Below are positions 8,585-16,748 of a stretch of DNA of 64,000 nucleotides, in pieces (position 1 is the first letter of the stretch; every line of letters starts with the position of its first letter). The translations under genes were made by a program, and so were the position numbers. The notes beneath the pieces were generated by a model that saw nothing but the letters and a program-made list of their open reading frames with translations, did no database searches and was not told where the DNA came from. Source of the stretch: Pseudomonadota bacterium (lineage in GTDB: Bacteria > Desulfobacterota > Desulfovibrionia > Desulfovibrionales > Desulfovibrionaceae); contig JAHIUW010000017.1 of the NCBI GenBank assembly GCA_018816865.1, forward strand, positions 218,617 through 282,616. Direction: 5' to 3'.

Positions 8585-9886
8585 ATGTACTTCGACGAGA
8601 AGAACGAATGCATGAGCCGGGACGAACTGACCCAGCTGCAATTGGAACGGCTGCAGTCCACGCTGTACCGCCTGTCGCGCAATGTGCCGTTCTACAAAAA
8701 GAAGTTCGAGGACCTGGAACTGGACGTGGACGACCTGCGCAGCCTGGATGACGTACGCCGCCTGCCCTTCACCACCAAGAACGATCTGCGCGACAACTAC
8801 CCCTATGGCATGTTCGCCGTGCCCATGCGCGAGGTGGTGCGCCTGCATGCCTCCAGCGGCACCACGGGCAAGGCCGTGGTGGTGGGCTACACCAAGAACG
8901 ACGTCCGGCGCTGGGCCCAACTCGCGGCACGGGTGCTCACCGCAGGCGGCGTGACCAAGGACGACGTGGTCCAGATCGCCTTCGGCTACGGCCTGTTCAC
9001 CGGAGGCTTCGGCTTCCACTACGGGGCCGAGCTGCTCGGTGCCTCCGTGATCCCCAGCTCCTCGGGCAACACCCGCCGCCAGATCCAGATCATCGAGGAT
9101 TACAAGACCACGGCCCTGCTCTGCACCCCGGGTTACGCCCTGTACCTGGCCGAGGCCATGCACACCCAGGGCATCAATACCAACGCCCTGACATTGAAGC
9201 ATGGCCTATTCGGTGGGGAGACCTGGTCCGAGGGCGTACGCCAGCGCATCCAGGACGGCCTGAAGCTGACGGCCACGGACAACTACGGCCTGTCCGAGAT
9301 CATGGGCCCGGGCGTGGCGGGCGAATGCCTGGAACGCCGGGGCCTGCACATCAACGAGGACCACTTCCTGGCCGAGATCATCGACCCCGAAACCCTGGAG
9401 CCCGTGGCCCCGGGCGAGGTGGGCGAACTGGTGCTGACCACCCTGACCAAGGAGGCCTTCCCCATGCTCAGGTTCCGCACCGGCGACCTGACCCGGCTGA
9501 TCCCGGGCCAGTGCCCCTGCGGGCGGATCCACCAGCGCATGGACCGGGTCCAGGGCCGTACGGACGACATGTTCATCCTGAAGGGCATCAACGTCTACCC
9601 CAAGCAGGTGGAGAACGTGCTGGCCGAGATCGAGGGCGTTGATCCCTGCTTCCAGATCATCCTGGAACTGGACGGGGTGCTGGACAAGGGCACCGTGCTG
9701 GTGGAGGCCGCCACCGACGAATTCTTCGACGAGATCAAGAAGCACCAGCAGATGTGCGCCTCCATCCGCAAACGCCTGGAATCGGTGCTGGGGGTGGGCT
9801 TCGACGTACGCATCGTTGAACGCGCCAGCCTGTTCGACACCAACGCCTGCAAGATCCAACGCGTCCTGGACAAACGCAAGATCTAA
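8585..9886 (+). CDS. paaK: Phenylacetate-CoA ligase family protein (AMP-forming)
   Basis: A 433-aa acyl-adenylate-forming enzyme that would activate an aryl acid to its CoA thioester with ATP. The P-loop-like SSGTTGKAVVVGYTKND is near residue 93, the DNYGLSEIMGPGVAGEC motif near 235, and RTGDLTRLI with the C-terminal lid (ILKGINVYPKQVE) follow. Length matches PaaK. The ribosome site AAGGAG lies 8574 onward. In anaerobes such ligases often sit with indolepyruvate or aryl-pyruvate oxidoreductases and run in the ATP-forming direction during aromatic amino acid fermentation. Its place behind a Liv transporter fits amino acid uptake and oxidation. The exact acid is not known. Confidence 0.85.
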   Translation: MYFDEKNECMSRDELTQLQLERLQSTLYRLSRNVPFYKKKFEDLELDVDDLRSLDDVRRLPFTTKNDLRDNYPYGMFAVPMREVVRLHASSGTTGKAVVVGYTKNDVRRWAQLAARVLTAGGVTKDDVVQIAFGYGLFTGGFGFHYGAELLGASVIPSSSGNTRRQIQIIEDYKTTALLCTPGYALYLAEAMHTQGINTNALTLKHGLFGGETWSEGVRQRIQDGLKLTATDNYGLSEIMGPGVAGECLERRGLHINEDHFLAEIIDPETLEPVAPGEVGELVLTTLTKEAFPMLRFRTGDLTRLIPGQCPCGRIHQRMDRVQGRTDDMFILKGINVYPKQVENVLAEIEGVDPCFQIILELDGVLDKGTVLVEAATDEFFDEIKKHQQMCASIRKRLESVLGVGFDVRIVERASLFDTNACKIQRVLDKRKI

Positions 9887-9911
9887 CCACTTCTCCCCAA
9901 TATCACATAGC

Positions 9912-9943
9912 AAAAGGCCGCTCCCCCGGGGGAGCGGCCTTTT
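9912..9943. terminator. Bidirectional terminator between paaK and the acetolactate decarboxylase gene
   Basis: A perfect 32-bp palindrome (AAAAGGCCGCTCCCCC and its complement) with A/T tails on both sides. It is shared by two convergent genes. Confidence 0.85.
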
Positions 9944-10027
9944 GAATTAGCGACCAAAAGAATCTGCAAGAAACTGGATTCTCGGACCCTGCGCTCCGAA
10001 GAGCGGACGGCCTTCACGAGGCGGGCT

Positions 10028-10828
10028 TTACTGCTCGACCTTGTGCAGGTCCGCGGCCCGGTCAAGGGTAAGGTTCGTGGTTGCAAAGTCCTCGCTCTGG
10101 GGCAGGACCACGGTGAAGGCCGGGGTGGCATCCAGGGTCAGGGTCAGGTGCTCGAAAGAACAGTCCAGCATGTGCCCACCACCGGTGCGCGCGGCATTCA
10201 CGAAATGCAGATGGAACCCGGGCACGCCCACACCCTTGACGAAGGCCGGGGACCAGAGGCCCACGATGTCGCCGGGCACGTCCGAAAAGTCAAAGACGGG
10301 CTGGGTGGCGGCCACCACCTTCAGCGGTGGATAAGGCTTGGTCTGACGCGGCACGCTGCGCGTCTTGACCGTGCGGAACTGCCCTGTGGCCCGGATGGCG
10401 TAAAAGATATTGGGATTGGGCAGCAGGGCTTCCAGTGCCGAATTCAGCTCGCGCATGGACGAGACATTGCCCAGGGTCAGGGTCAGGTCGGGCTCAAAGG
10501 GGGTCACCGCCGCAAATGGCGTGCTCGCCCCCTGTTCGGCCACGCGCACCGAGCCGTCGGACCGGATCTGGTAGACCACGCCGTCGATCACGGCCATCTC
10601 CCCGTCCAGGGCGTGAAACGTTCCCAGCCCCGTATTGCCCATGGCAATCAGCCGGGCCACGGGCATGGCCCCGTCGTAGACCCCGTCCAGCAAAGCGTCG
10701 ATGGTCGATACCTGGAATAGGGTGTCGTTTCCCTGTTCGGCCTTCACGGCGGCGGCGGTGGTCAGCACGGCCAGGGCATAGAGGACGATGCCCAGGATAA
10801 TTTTAAACAGCAGGCGTGTACGCTTCAT
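10028..10828 (-). CDS. budA: Alpha-acetolactate decarboxylase, exported
   Basis: A 266-aa protein of the AlsD/BudA family, which converts 2-acetolactate to acetoin. The metal-binding pattern FHLHFVNAARTGGGH (His206, His208, His219) and the VPG-FHLHF context are present. ATG at 10828 is chosen because GGAGGG lies just upstream and a signal peptide follows directly (MKRTRLLFKIILGIV...VKA). The frame is open for 44 more codons upstream, which are not needed. A periplasmic location is unusual for the enzymology but is seen in several members of the family. No acetolactate synthase is nearby. Confidence 0.88.
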   Translation of the reverse strand: MKRTRLLFKIILGIVLYALAVLTTAAAVKAEQGNDTLFQVSTIDALLDGVYDGAMPVARLIAMGNTGLGTFHALDGEMAVIDGVVYQIRSDGSVRVAEQGASTPFAAVTPFEPDLTLTLGNVSSMRELNSALEALLPNPNIFYAIRATGQFRTVKTRSVPRQTKPYPPLKVVAATQPVFDFSDVPGDIVGLWSPAFVKGVGVPGFHLHFVNAARTGGGHMLDCSFEHLTLTLDATPAFTVVLPQSEDFATTNLTLDRAADLHKVEQ

Positions 10829-10962
10829 GCGAAAGGCCCTCCTTGGATCGGCACTCCATAGCAACCAAGCGCGCAAATGGAAAGCCCGTGGAACAATCGA
10901 TTGCAGCCGGACAAGCCGGACTGCGATTGAACCCCACCCGACGGGCTGCCGCAAGGGCAAGG

Positions 10963-11000
10963 AAAAGCCGCCTTCTCGGGGGGGAGAGAAGACGGCTTTT
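10963..11000. terminator. Hairpin with a G7 loop
   Basis: A 15-bp stem with one mismatch (AAAAGCCGCCTTCTC against GAGAAGACGGCTTTT), loop of seven G plus A. T-runs follow on both strands. It lies downstream of the small zinc-ribbon gene and upstream of the budA-like gene. Confidence 0.6.
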
Positions 11001-11011
11001 ATTGGGGGGAA

Positions 11012-11042
11012 GAGACGGCTCTATAGGGGGGGGAGCCGTCTC
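11012..11042. repeat. Second hairpin with a G8-containing loop
   Basis: A perfect 10-bp stem (GAGACGGCTC and GAGCCGTCTC) around TATA plus eight G. Its stem core GACGGCT is shared with the neighbouring hairpin at 10963-11000. A third inverted repeat (GGTCTGC 11046, GCAGACC 11076) follows. Confidence 0.55.
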
Positions 11043-11107
11043 ACCAGGTCTGCAGGCTTCGCAGGAGGAACGCCCGCAGACCAAATAGTATAACTGGAGC
11101 AACCCGG

Positions 11108-11350
11108 CTACATGGTCCGGAACGATGGCCCTTCTTGCAGCAGGGGGTCCCGGGAGCTACGCACACAGCCGACCTCGTCAAAACCCCGCAACAGGGGGGC
11201 CAGATAGATCCACTGCCTGGCGTTGCACTCCGGACAGTCTTCGGTGTCGTGGACGGTCCAGCAGACAGTGCACAGTCGTGCGGCTTCCAAGGAAACTCCG
11301 CCGTAAACGGCCTTTTGTGCCAGATTCAGGATGTTGGTTGCGGTACTCAT
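11108..11350 (-). CDS. Small zinc-ribbon protein, unknown function
   Basis: An 80-aa protein with two Cys pairs, CTVC and CPEC, twelve residues apart, which is a typical zinc-ribbon arrangement. The rest (NILNLAQKAVYGGVSLEAARL before the ribbon, WIYLAPLLRGF after) has no motif I recognise. A weak GAGGG ribosome site precedes the ATG. Three inverted repeats lie just past its stop codon. It stands alone and the function is unknown. Confidence 0.55.
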   Translation of the reverse strand: MSTATNILNLAQKAVYGGVSLEAARLCTVCWTVHDTEDCPECNARQWIYLAPLLRGFDEVGCVRSSRDPLLQEGPSFRTM

Positions 11351-11582
11351 TTTCTTACCCTCTGCCCCATATTATCAAGATGCGTACCACTTCCGCAGAT
11401 GCGCGAGGAGTTTTGCAGATATCTTAAAAAACCGGGGTGATGAGAAAAAGACAGGGAGTGAGGTGTGGGTGCAGGGCGTCCCCCAGGACGCAAAACTGTC
11501 TACGTGAACAGGATTTGTCCAATGCAGAGAGACACACTGCGCGAGTTCGTCTAACAAAATCAGACAAGCTCACAGGGGGGAC

Positions 11583-13049
11583 TCAGTGCAGGCGCTTGAT
11601 GTCGTGCTTTTGCAGAATCTGGTACAGACGCGCCCGGGAGACACCTGCGATCTCACAGGATTCCCTGATATTTCCATGGGTAAACGCCAGGAGCCGCTTA
11701 AAATAATCCTGCTCGGCATGGCCCACGGCCCGTTCTCGATAAACGCTCCAGCTCTCCTGAGATCCTGGCTGCGACGGGTCCCCACCTTGAGCGGCCTCAA
11801 CCCGGGACGGAAGAGAAGCCGAATCGGCCCCGTCAACGGTGCCGGGATAGGGCTTGCTGGGCCCTTCGCGATTGACCAGGGTCCGGGCGTAACTGACCCG
11901 CACATTCTCGGGAAGATGGGTCAAAAACAGGGTCCTGTCCGCATGGGCCGTTGCCAGGGAGCGCTCAAGACAATTCACCAGCTCACGCACGTTCCCCGGC
12001 CAAGGATACGATGCCAGGGCGTGCACGAATTCCGGGGAAAAGCCCTTGGCCTGGAACCGCCCCTGACTGGTCATCCGGGCCATGTGCACACTGACGATCT
12101 CCTCGATATCCTCCACACGCTCCCTGAGCGGCGGCACCTCGATGGAGAAGGACCGGATGCGGTACAACAAATCCTTGCGGAACTCGCCCCGCTCCACCAT
12201 CTCATCCAGGTGGCGGTTGGTGGCTGCCACCAACCGAAAGTCACTGCCCAGTTCATTTTTGCTGCCCACGGGTCGGAAGGTGTGCCCCTCCAGCACCCGT
12301 AAAAAGGAGCGCTGCATGGCAAACGGCAGTTCACCCACCTCGTCCAGAAACAAGGTGCCCCCGTTGGCCAGCATGACCAGTCCATCCCGGGCCTTTTCCG
12401 CCCCGGTGAACGCCCCCTTGACGTGTCCGAAAAGGATGGACTCCACTAGGTTTTCAGGCAGGGAGGCGCAGTCCACGACCACGAACGGTTTCGTCGCGCG
12501 CGGACTGTTGGCGTGAATGGCCCTGGCGAACAGTTCCTTGCCCGTCCCCGTTTCTCCGGTGATGAGCACACTGGCCCCGCTCTCCCCGGCCATGGCCACG
12601 GTGGACAGCAAGGCCCGGATCAACGGACTCGAACCAGCGATCCCCTCACGGCGCACGGCCTTCTTCACGGCCGACCCGTGCCGTTCCCCCCGATACTTCA
12701 AGGCGCGTTCCAGAGGGCCCAGCACCCCGTCCAGGTCCAGGGGCTTGGCCACGAAATCCCAGGCCCCTTCACGCATGGCCCTTTCGGCCACATGGGTCTC
12801 GCCGGCACCGGTGATGATGACCACCTCGGGGCGACCCGGTGCTTCCTTGAGTTGGGGCAAAAGATCCAGCCCCATGCCGTCGGACAGGTACACATCCTGA
12901 AAGACCACATCGAACCGCCCGGACAGGGCCTTGGCCAGCCCAGCCCGCAGTGAGTGTGCCGAGTCACAACTGTGCCCGACGTCCTGAACGATATCTGTGA
13001 TCATCTCGCAGATCATTTGGTCGTCATCGATCACCAGGACATTCGCCAT
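11583..13049 (-). CDS. Sigma-54-dependent response regulator, NtrC/AtoC type
   Basis: A 488-aa activator with three domains: receiver (1-120; VIDDDQ acidic pocket, phospho-Asp in FQDVYL), AAA+ (about 140-375; Walker A GETGTGKE, sigma-54 loop GAFTGA, Walker B LFLDEVGE) and a C-terminal Fis-type helix-turn-helix (IRESCEIAGVSRARLYQIL). It lies 3 bp after the receiver-kinase gene and is surely its partner. All activation motifs are intact. No sigma-54 promoter is obvious next to it, so its targets are elsewhere or are not recognisable to me. Confidence 0.92.
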   Translation of the reverse strand: MANVLVIDDDQMICEMITDIVQDVGHSCDSAHSLRAGLAKALSGRFDVVFQDVYLSDGMGLDLLPQLKEAPGRPEVVIITGAGETHVAERAMREGAWDFVAKPLDLDGVLGPLERALKYRGERHGSAVKKAVRREGIAGSSPLIRALLSTVAMAGESGASVLITGETGTGKELFARAIHANSPRATKPFVVVDCASLPENLVESILFGHVKGAFTGAEKARDGLVMLANGGTLFLDEVGELPFAMQRSFLRVLEGHTFRPVGSKNELGSDFRLVAATNRHLDEMVERGEFRKDLLYRIRSFSIEVPPLRERVEDIEEIVSVHMARMTSQGRFQAKGFSPEFVHALASYPWPGNVRELVNCLERSLATAHADRTLFLTHLPENVRVSYARTLVNREGPSKPYPGTVDGADSASLPSRVEAAQGGDPSQPGSQESWSVYRERAVGHAEQDYFKRLLAFTHGNIRESCEIAGVSRARLYQILQKHDIKRLH

Positions 13050-13052
13050 CTG

Positions 13053-14210
13053 CTACTCCCCTGCCTGCGGCAGACAGACCGTCAGCGCCGAGCCGAGCCC
13101 CGGCTCGCTTTCCAGCCCGATCCAACCGCCATAGCTCTGGATGATGCCATGCACCACGGCCAGGCCCATGCCGGTCCCCTCGCCCGAGGCCTTGGTGGTA
13201 AAGAACGGGTCAAAGGCCCGGCTGCGCACCACCTCGCCCATGCCGCACCCCGTGTCGCGGACCTCCAGCTTCACACAGGTGCAATCCTGATCGCCGACCT
13301 CGATCTGCCTATCGAACATCGGCAGACAGACCGCGGCCTCGGGGTCCGCCTGAGAACCCATGACCAGACTGACACTCAGCAGGCCTCCGCCCTGGACCAT
13401 GGAGTCCGCGGCATTCTTGAGCAGATTCAGAACGACCTGGTGCATCTGGGTGGAGTCGACCTTGACCAGACACGGTCCCTCGGGCAACGAAACTTCGGTG
13501 CGCACCCCGGTTGGCAGCGAGGGTGACAGCATGTCCAGAACCTCCAGAACGAGAGGGCCAAGGTCCACGGACGCCAGATCCACTCCCGCCGGCCGACTGA
13601 ACTCCAGGAGTTGCTGCACCAGATTCTTGGCTCTGCGTCCAGCCTTATGGATACGGTCAAACATCTTGTGCAGGGGGTCCGCGTCATTCACTTTGGAGAG
13701 CCCCATCTCGGAATAACCGATAATGGCCGACAGGATATTGTTGAAATCGTGGGCAATGCCGCTGGCGAGCGTACCCACAGCCTCCAGCTTCTGGGCCTGG
13801 CGCAGACGCTGTTCGCTGATCCTGAGCTTCTCTTCCATGCCGCTCTTGTAGAGGGCGGTCTCCACGGTGATCCGCAAATCCGTCTGGTCAAAAGGCTTGA
13901 TCAGATAGCCATAAGGAGCCGTGGGCTTGACCCGGGCCAGGGTCTCGTCGTCCGTGTAGGCCGTGGAAAAAACGATGGGAATGTGACTCTGGCGACGGAT
14001 CTCGGCTGCGGCCTCGGTTCCATCCATATCGCCGGCAAGCATGATGTCCATGACCACCAAGTCCGGCCGCTCGCGCAGAGCACGCTCCACGGCTTCCTCT
14101 CCCGTTGATACGACACCGAGCACCTCATAGCCAAGGCCCTTGAGACTCAGCTCAATTTCCTTGCCGATGATGGCCTCGTCCTCAACGATAAGAATTCTGC
14201 CGTGATCCAT
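13053..14210 (-). CDS. Receiver domain - histidine kinase protein
   Basis: A ~385-aa protein that begins with a receiver domain ([11 protein letters not shown], phospho-Asp in [10 protein letters not shown], Lys in YLIKPFD) and continues with a kinase: H-box [18 protein letters not shown] near residue 160, N-box [11 protein letters not shown]1 DTGCGMG, G2 [12 protein letters not shown]. It has no membrane segment, so it is cytoplasmic and probably receives phosphate from another kinase. ATG at 14210 is chosen for its AAGGA site; the frame also offers ATGs at 14228-14249 with poorer sites. It would pass the signal to the NtrC-type regulator 3 bp downstream. Confidence 0.88.
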   Translation of the reverse strand: MDHGRILIVEDEAIIGKEIELSLKGLGYEVLGVVSTGEEAVERALRERPDLVVMDIMLAGDMDGTEAAAEIRRQSHIPIVFSTAYTDDETLARVKPTAPYGYLIKPFDQTDLRITVETALYKSGMEEKLRISEQRLRQAQKLEAVGTLASGIAHDFNNILSAIIGYSEMGLSKVNDADPLHKMFDRIHKAGRRAKNLVQQLLEFSRPAGVDLASVDLGPLVLEVLDMLSPSLPTGVRTEVSLPEGPCLVKVDSTQMHQVVLNLLKNAADSMVQGGGLLSVSLVMGSQADPEAAVCLPMFDRQIEVGDQDCTCVKLEVRDTGCGMGEVVRSRAFDPFFTTKASGEGTGMGLAVVHGIIQSYGGWIGLESEPGLGSALTVCLPQAGE

Positions 14211-14426
14211 ACGCGTATCCTTGAACATCCCGGTCATGTTCCCTGTCAAATTAAACTATACATAGCAAATTAGACTGGAATGTAAAAGGAATCAGGCGCA
14301 TCACGAGTCGCAGGCGCGTTGACTGGCTATCCCCCCGAACCACTTGAGCAAGTCTGCACGAAGCTGTATGACAGGGCTGTCCGCCCCACCGCAGGGCGGT
14401 TATCACTACAACCTGACGAGGAAAGA

Positions 14427-14768
14427 ATGAAAAACGGAACCACCTCCTACGAGGGCTGGATCTTCGGCATCGGCGAATGGCAGTACAGCAAACTCAGCAA
14501 GCTTCTCAAGAGCGCGTTTCCCGAGGTCTCCTACCAGTACCTCGAAGAGAATACCGGCACGGTCTGGATTTCCGGTCCGGCGCCCATGTTTGAGGAAGAC
14601 GAAGACAACCTGCTGGCCACCTTCGACCTTGTGGCCGACCAGATCGACGCAACGGGCAAGGGCCTGCTCCTGGCCCGTAAATGGGACCACCATGGCAACG
14701 TCGAATTGAAAGCCTACCAGTTCGGGCCCAGCACCTGGTCCCAAAAGGAACTCCAACTGGGTGACTAA
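14427..14768 (+). CDS. Conserved-looking small protein, unknown function
   Basis: A 113-aa soluble acidic protein (YEGWIFGIGEWQYSKLSKLL at the N-terminus, WDHHGNVELKAYQFGP near the C-terminus). I do not recognise the family. The start at 14427 follows GAGGAAAG; the open frame further upstream (from 14319) is not supported by a ribosome site. It is divergent from the receiver-kinase gene and 57 bp before the next gene, with which it may be co-transcribed. Confidence 0.6.
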   Translation: MKNGTTSYEGWIFGIGEWQYSKLSKLLKSAFPEVSYQYLEENTGTVWISGPAPMFEEDEDNLLATFDLVADQIDATGKGLLLARKWDHHGNVELKAYQFGPSTWSQKELQLGD

Positions 14769-14825
14769 CTGCGGCATCCATACCGCAAGGTCCGCCCGGC
14801 ACTCATGACTCGAGGGAGGTGCCCC

Positions 14826-16370
14826 ATGACGACTCTGGAACGCGCATTGGCCGCAACTTTCCTGATTTGCCTGATCCTGACGCCGCAGGCGGCGTCCGCA
14901 CGACCTGTGGCCGTGACCCTGTACCCCGACTCAGGGGTCGTCACCGAACGAGCCACAGTACAGCTCACCTCCCTGGCGGGCCGAATGGAGGCCACACTGA
15001 CCTTGCCCGCAGCGGCGGACCCAGCAAGCCTGCGCATCTTCCCGCCCACGGGCTCCGACCTCCTCCCCGCTGACGTCTCCATCCGCAGCGTTGAACGGCG
15101 CGACGAGGGGCGCATCAAGATGGTGGGGGACAAACTGGACCAGGCCAAGGCCAAACGCCAGGAGCTGACGGACAAACACGTGGCCCACGAAGGGGCGGCG
15201 GCTTACTGGCGGTCCATCACAGGCAAGGAAGGTCCCAAGGCCTCCGATGCGGCGGTCATGGCCCTGGCCGTGCGCCAGGGCCTGACCTCCGAGCTTGCGG
15301 CGGCCTCGGCCCTGACCCGCGACATCAAGACCTTGGACAAAGAAATCAGGGAGCTGGAAGAGGAGCTGGGTCGCCTGACCGGCGGCAGCGTGAGCATCCT
15401 CGTAGCCACGGTCGCCCTGACGGGCAGCCCGACCAAACAGGTCGATCTCAGCTGGTCTTATCTCCTGAATGCCGCGGGCTGGACCTCCCGATACACTTTG
15501 AACGCCAAGCCCGAGGCGGCCCTTGTGGAATTCTCCTGGGACGCCGAACTCTGGCAGAACACCGGCAGCCCCTGGAACGACGTGGCCGTAACCCTGGCCA
15601 CCGCCGAATTCAGGGGGGGACAAACCCCTCCGGATCTGCCCCCCTGGCGGATTCGACCCGATGCGCCGATCATGCGCAAGGCCGCACAAATGTTCAACAG
15701 CGACGCACCGCAAGAGGCTCTGACCATGATGGCGGGGGCATCGCCAACGCCCGTGGTCCGTAGCCAGGGGCACATCTTCGATTCCTTCGATGCCGGCCGC
15801 GCCACCCTGGAGTCCGGCAGCCGCAAACGACTCTCCATGGAACGGGCCGCGTGGAAAGCCGAATACGACTACCTCGTCCGCCCGGCAGTGGGACCGGGGG
15901 CCTATACCCGTGCGGCCCTCAAGTTCGACGCAGCCCCCAAATACCCCCAGGGACCCGCCGCCTTTCTCCTGGATTCGGCCCTGGTCCGCAAGGCGGACTT
16001 CTCGCTCTATGACAAGCAATTCGAGCTGTTCTTTGGTGCCGATCCCCAGGTCAAGGTGCAGTTCATCCCCCTGGTTCGCCAGTCCGGTGAATCCGGATTC
16101 CTGAGTTCCAAGAAATCCCACGTCTGGGATTGGCGGGTGTCCATCGACAATGCCAAGGCCGTTCCCGTGTCCCTGCGCCTTGAAGAACGTATCCCCCAGA
16201 TCGGTGACGAACGCATCGAACTGGAAAAACGACTGCCCGGCGCCGAGGAAGAACAAGGCGGACTGGCCATCTGGACACTCAAGCTGCCTCCCGGCCAGAA
16301 AACCACCCTGGAATACGGCTACAGCGTCACCTACCCCAAGGAAATGAACCTGGATTTCGGAGGCCGCTGA
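14826..16370 (+). CDS. Mucoidy-inhibitor-A-like protein (DUF4140/DUF4139), exported
   Basis: A 514-aa protein with a signal peptide ending near ASA-RPVAVTLYPDSG. The layout fits the DUF4140 plus DUF4139 family: an N-terminal beta domain (ALTLYPD...VTERA), a coiled coil at roughly 105-190 (DKLDQAKAKRQELTDKH; DKEIRELEEELGRL), then a C-terminal beta domain (VDLSWSYLLNAAGWTSRY onwards) ending EYGYSVTYPKEM. The family is found in many proteobacteria with no firm biochemical role. The start has GGGAGG eight bases upstream. Confidence 0.75.
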   Translation: MTTLERALAATFLICLILTPQAASARPVAVTLYPDSGVVTERATVQLTSLAGRMEATLTLPAAADPASLRIFPPTGSDLLPADVSIRSVERRDEGRIKMVGDKLDQAKAKRQELTDKHVAHEGAAAYWRSITGKEGPKASDAAVMALAVRQGLTSELAAASALTRDIKTLDKEIRELEEELGRLTGGSVSILVATVALTGSPTKQVDLSWSYLLNAAGWTSRYTLNAKPEAALVEFSWDAELWQNTGSPWNDVAVTLATAEFRGGQTPPDLPPWRIRPDAPIMRKAAQMFNSDAPQEALTMMAGASPTPVVRSQGHIFDSFDAGRATLESGSRKRLSMERAAWKAEYDYLVRPAVGPGAYTRAALKFDAAPKYPQGPAAFLLDSALVRKADFSLYDKQFELFFGADPQVKVQFIPLVRQSGESGFLSSKKSHVWDWRVSIDNAKAVPVSLRLEERIPQIGDERIELEKRLPGAEEEQGGLAIWTLKLPPGQKTTLEYGYSVTYPKEMNLDFGGR

Positions 16371-16379
16371 GCCGTGACT

Positions 16380-16420
16380 CCTCCATGGATTCGACTTGCT
16401 CACGGTCGAATCCATGGAGG
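16380..16420. repeat. Long perfect inverted repeat
   Basis: A 16-bp perfect stem (CCTCCATGGATTCGAC and its complement) with a 9-nt loop, beginning 9 bp after the stop of the mucoidy-inhibitor-like gene. No T-run follows, so it may act as an RNA 3' end or protein site rather than a classical terminator. Confidence 0.7.
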
Positions 16421-16446
16421 ATACCCTACCTATCTGCTCGGAATAA

Positions 16447-16476
16447 TTCCACTTTTTACAGATAAGTTCCACTTTT
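16447..16476 (-). repeat. Direct repeat resembling an IS21-type terminal repeat
   Basis: TTCCACTTTT occurs at 16447 and 16467, exactly 20 bp apart; read on the minus strand it is AAAAGTGGAA twice. IS21-family elements carry such repeats at their ends. No transposase is present. This may be a remnant or chance. Confidence 0.3.
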
Positions 16477-16748
16477 GATGGACGATTTGTCTACCCGGAA
16501 TGGACCCCCTCGTGCCCAAGGCGAAGCCCCATCGCTAACCACCTGAAATATCTAACCATAGAATTTATATATTTTGGAATATTTTTTGTAACATCCCCGT
16601 GATAGAGCTGGATAAGTTTCCGCACAAGGCACCTCTATCAGCCTGGATTCACCTGAACCAAGAATCGAAAAACCGATCACGCAGGTCAGGTACACCCATC
16701 CCTGTTTTCGCGTCCTTGCAAACGGCATCACAAAAAGGGAGTTAGCAA

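Larger units (their letters stand above)
16371..16748 (+). other. Intergenic region before the chemoreceptor gene
   Basis: It contains the inverted repeat at 16380-16420, the TTCCACTTTT direct repeat and an AT-rich stretch at 16545-16590. The ribosome site GGGAG precedes the ATG at 16749. No gene is seen. Confidence 0.6.

Noticed and set aside
10904..10920. CCGGACAAGCCGGAC as a further copy of the por/lctP motif
   Set aside because: It is a direct repeat, not the GTCC...GGAC palindrome.
16560..16585. TGGAAT-N5-TTGTA as a sigma-54 promoter for the chemoreceptor gene
   Set aside because: Two of six -24 bases and the -12 C differ; the AT-rich setting makes a chance match likely.
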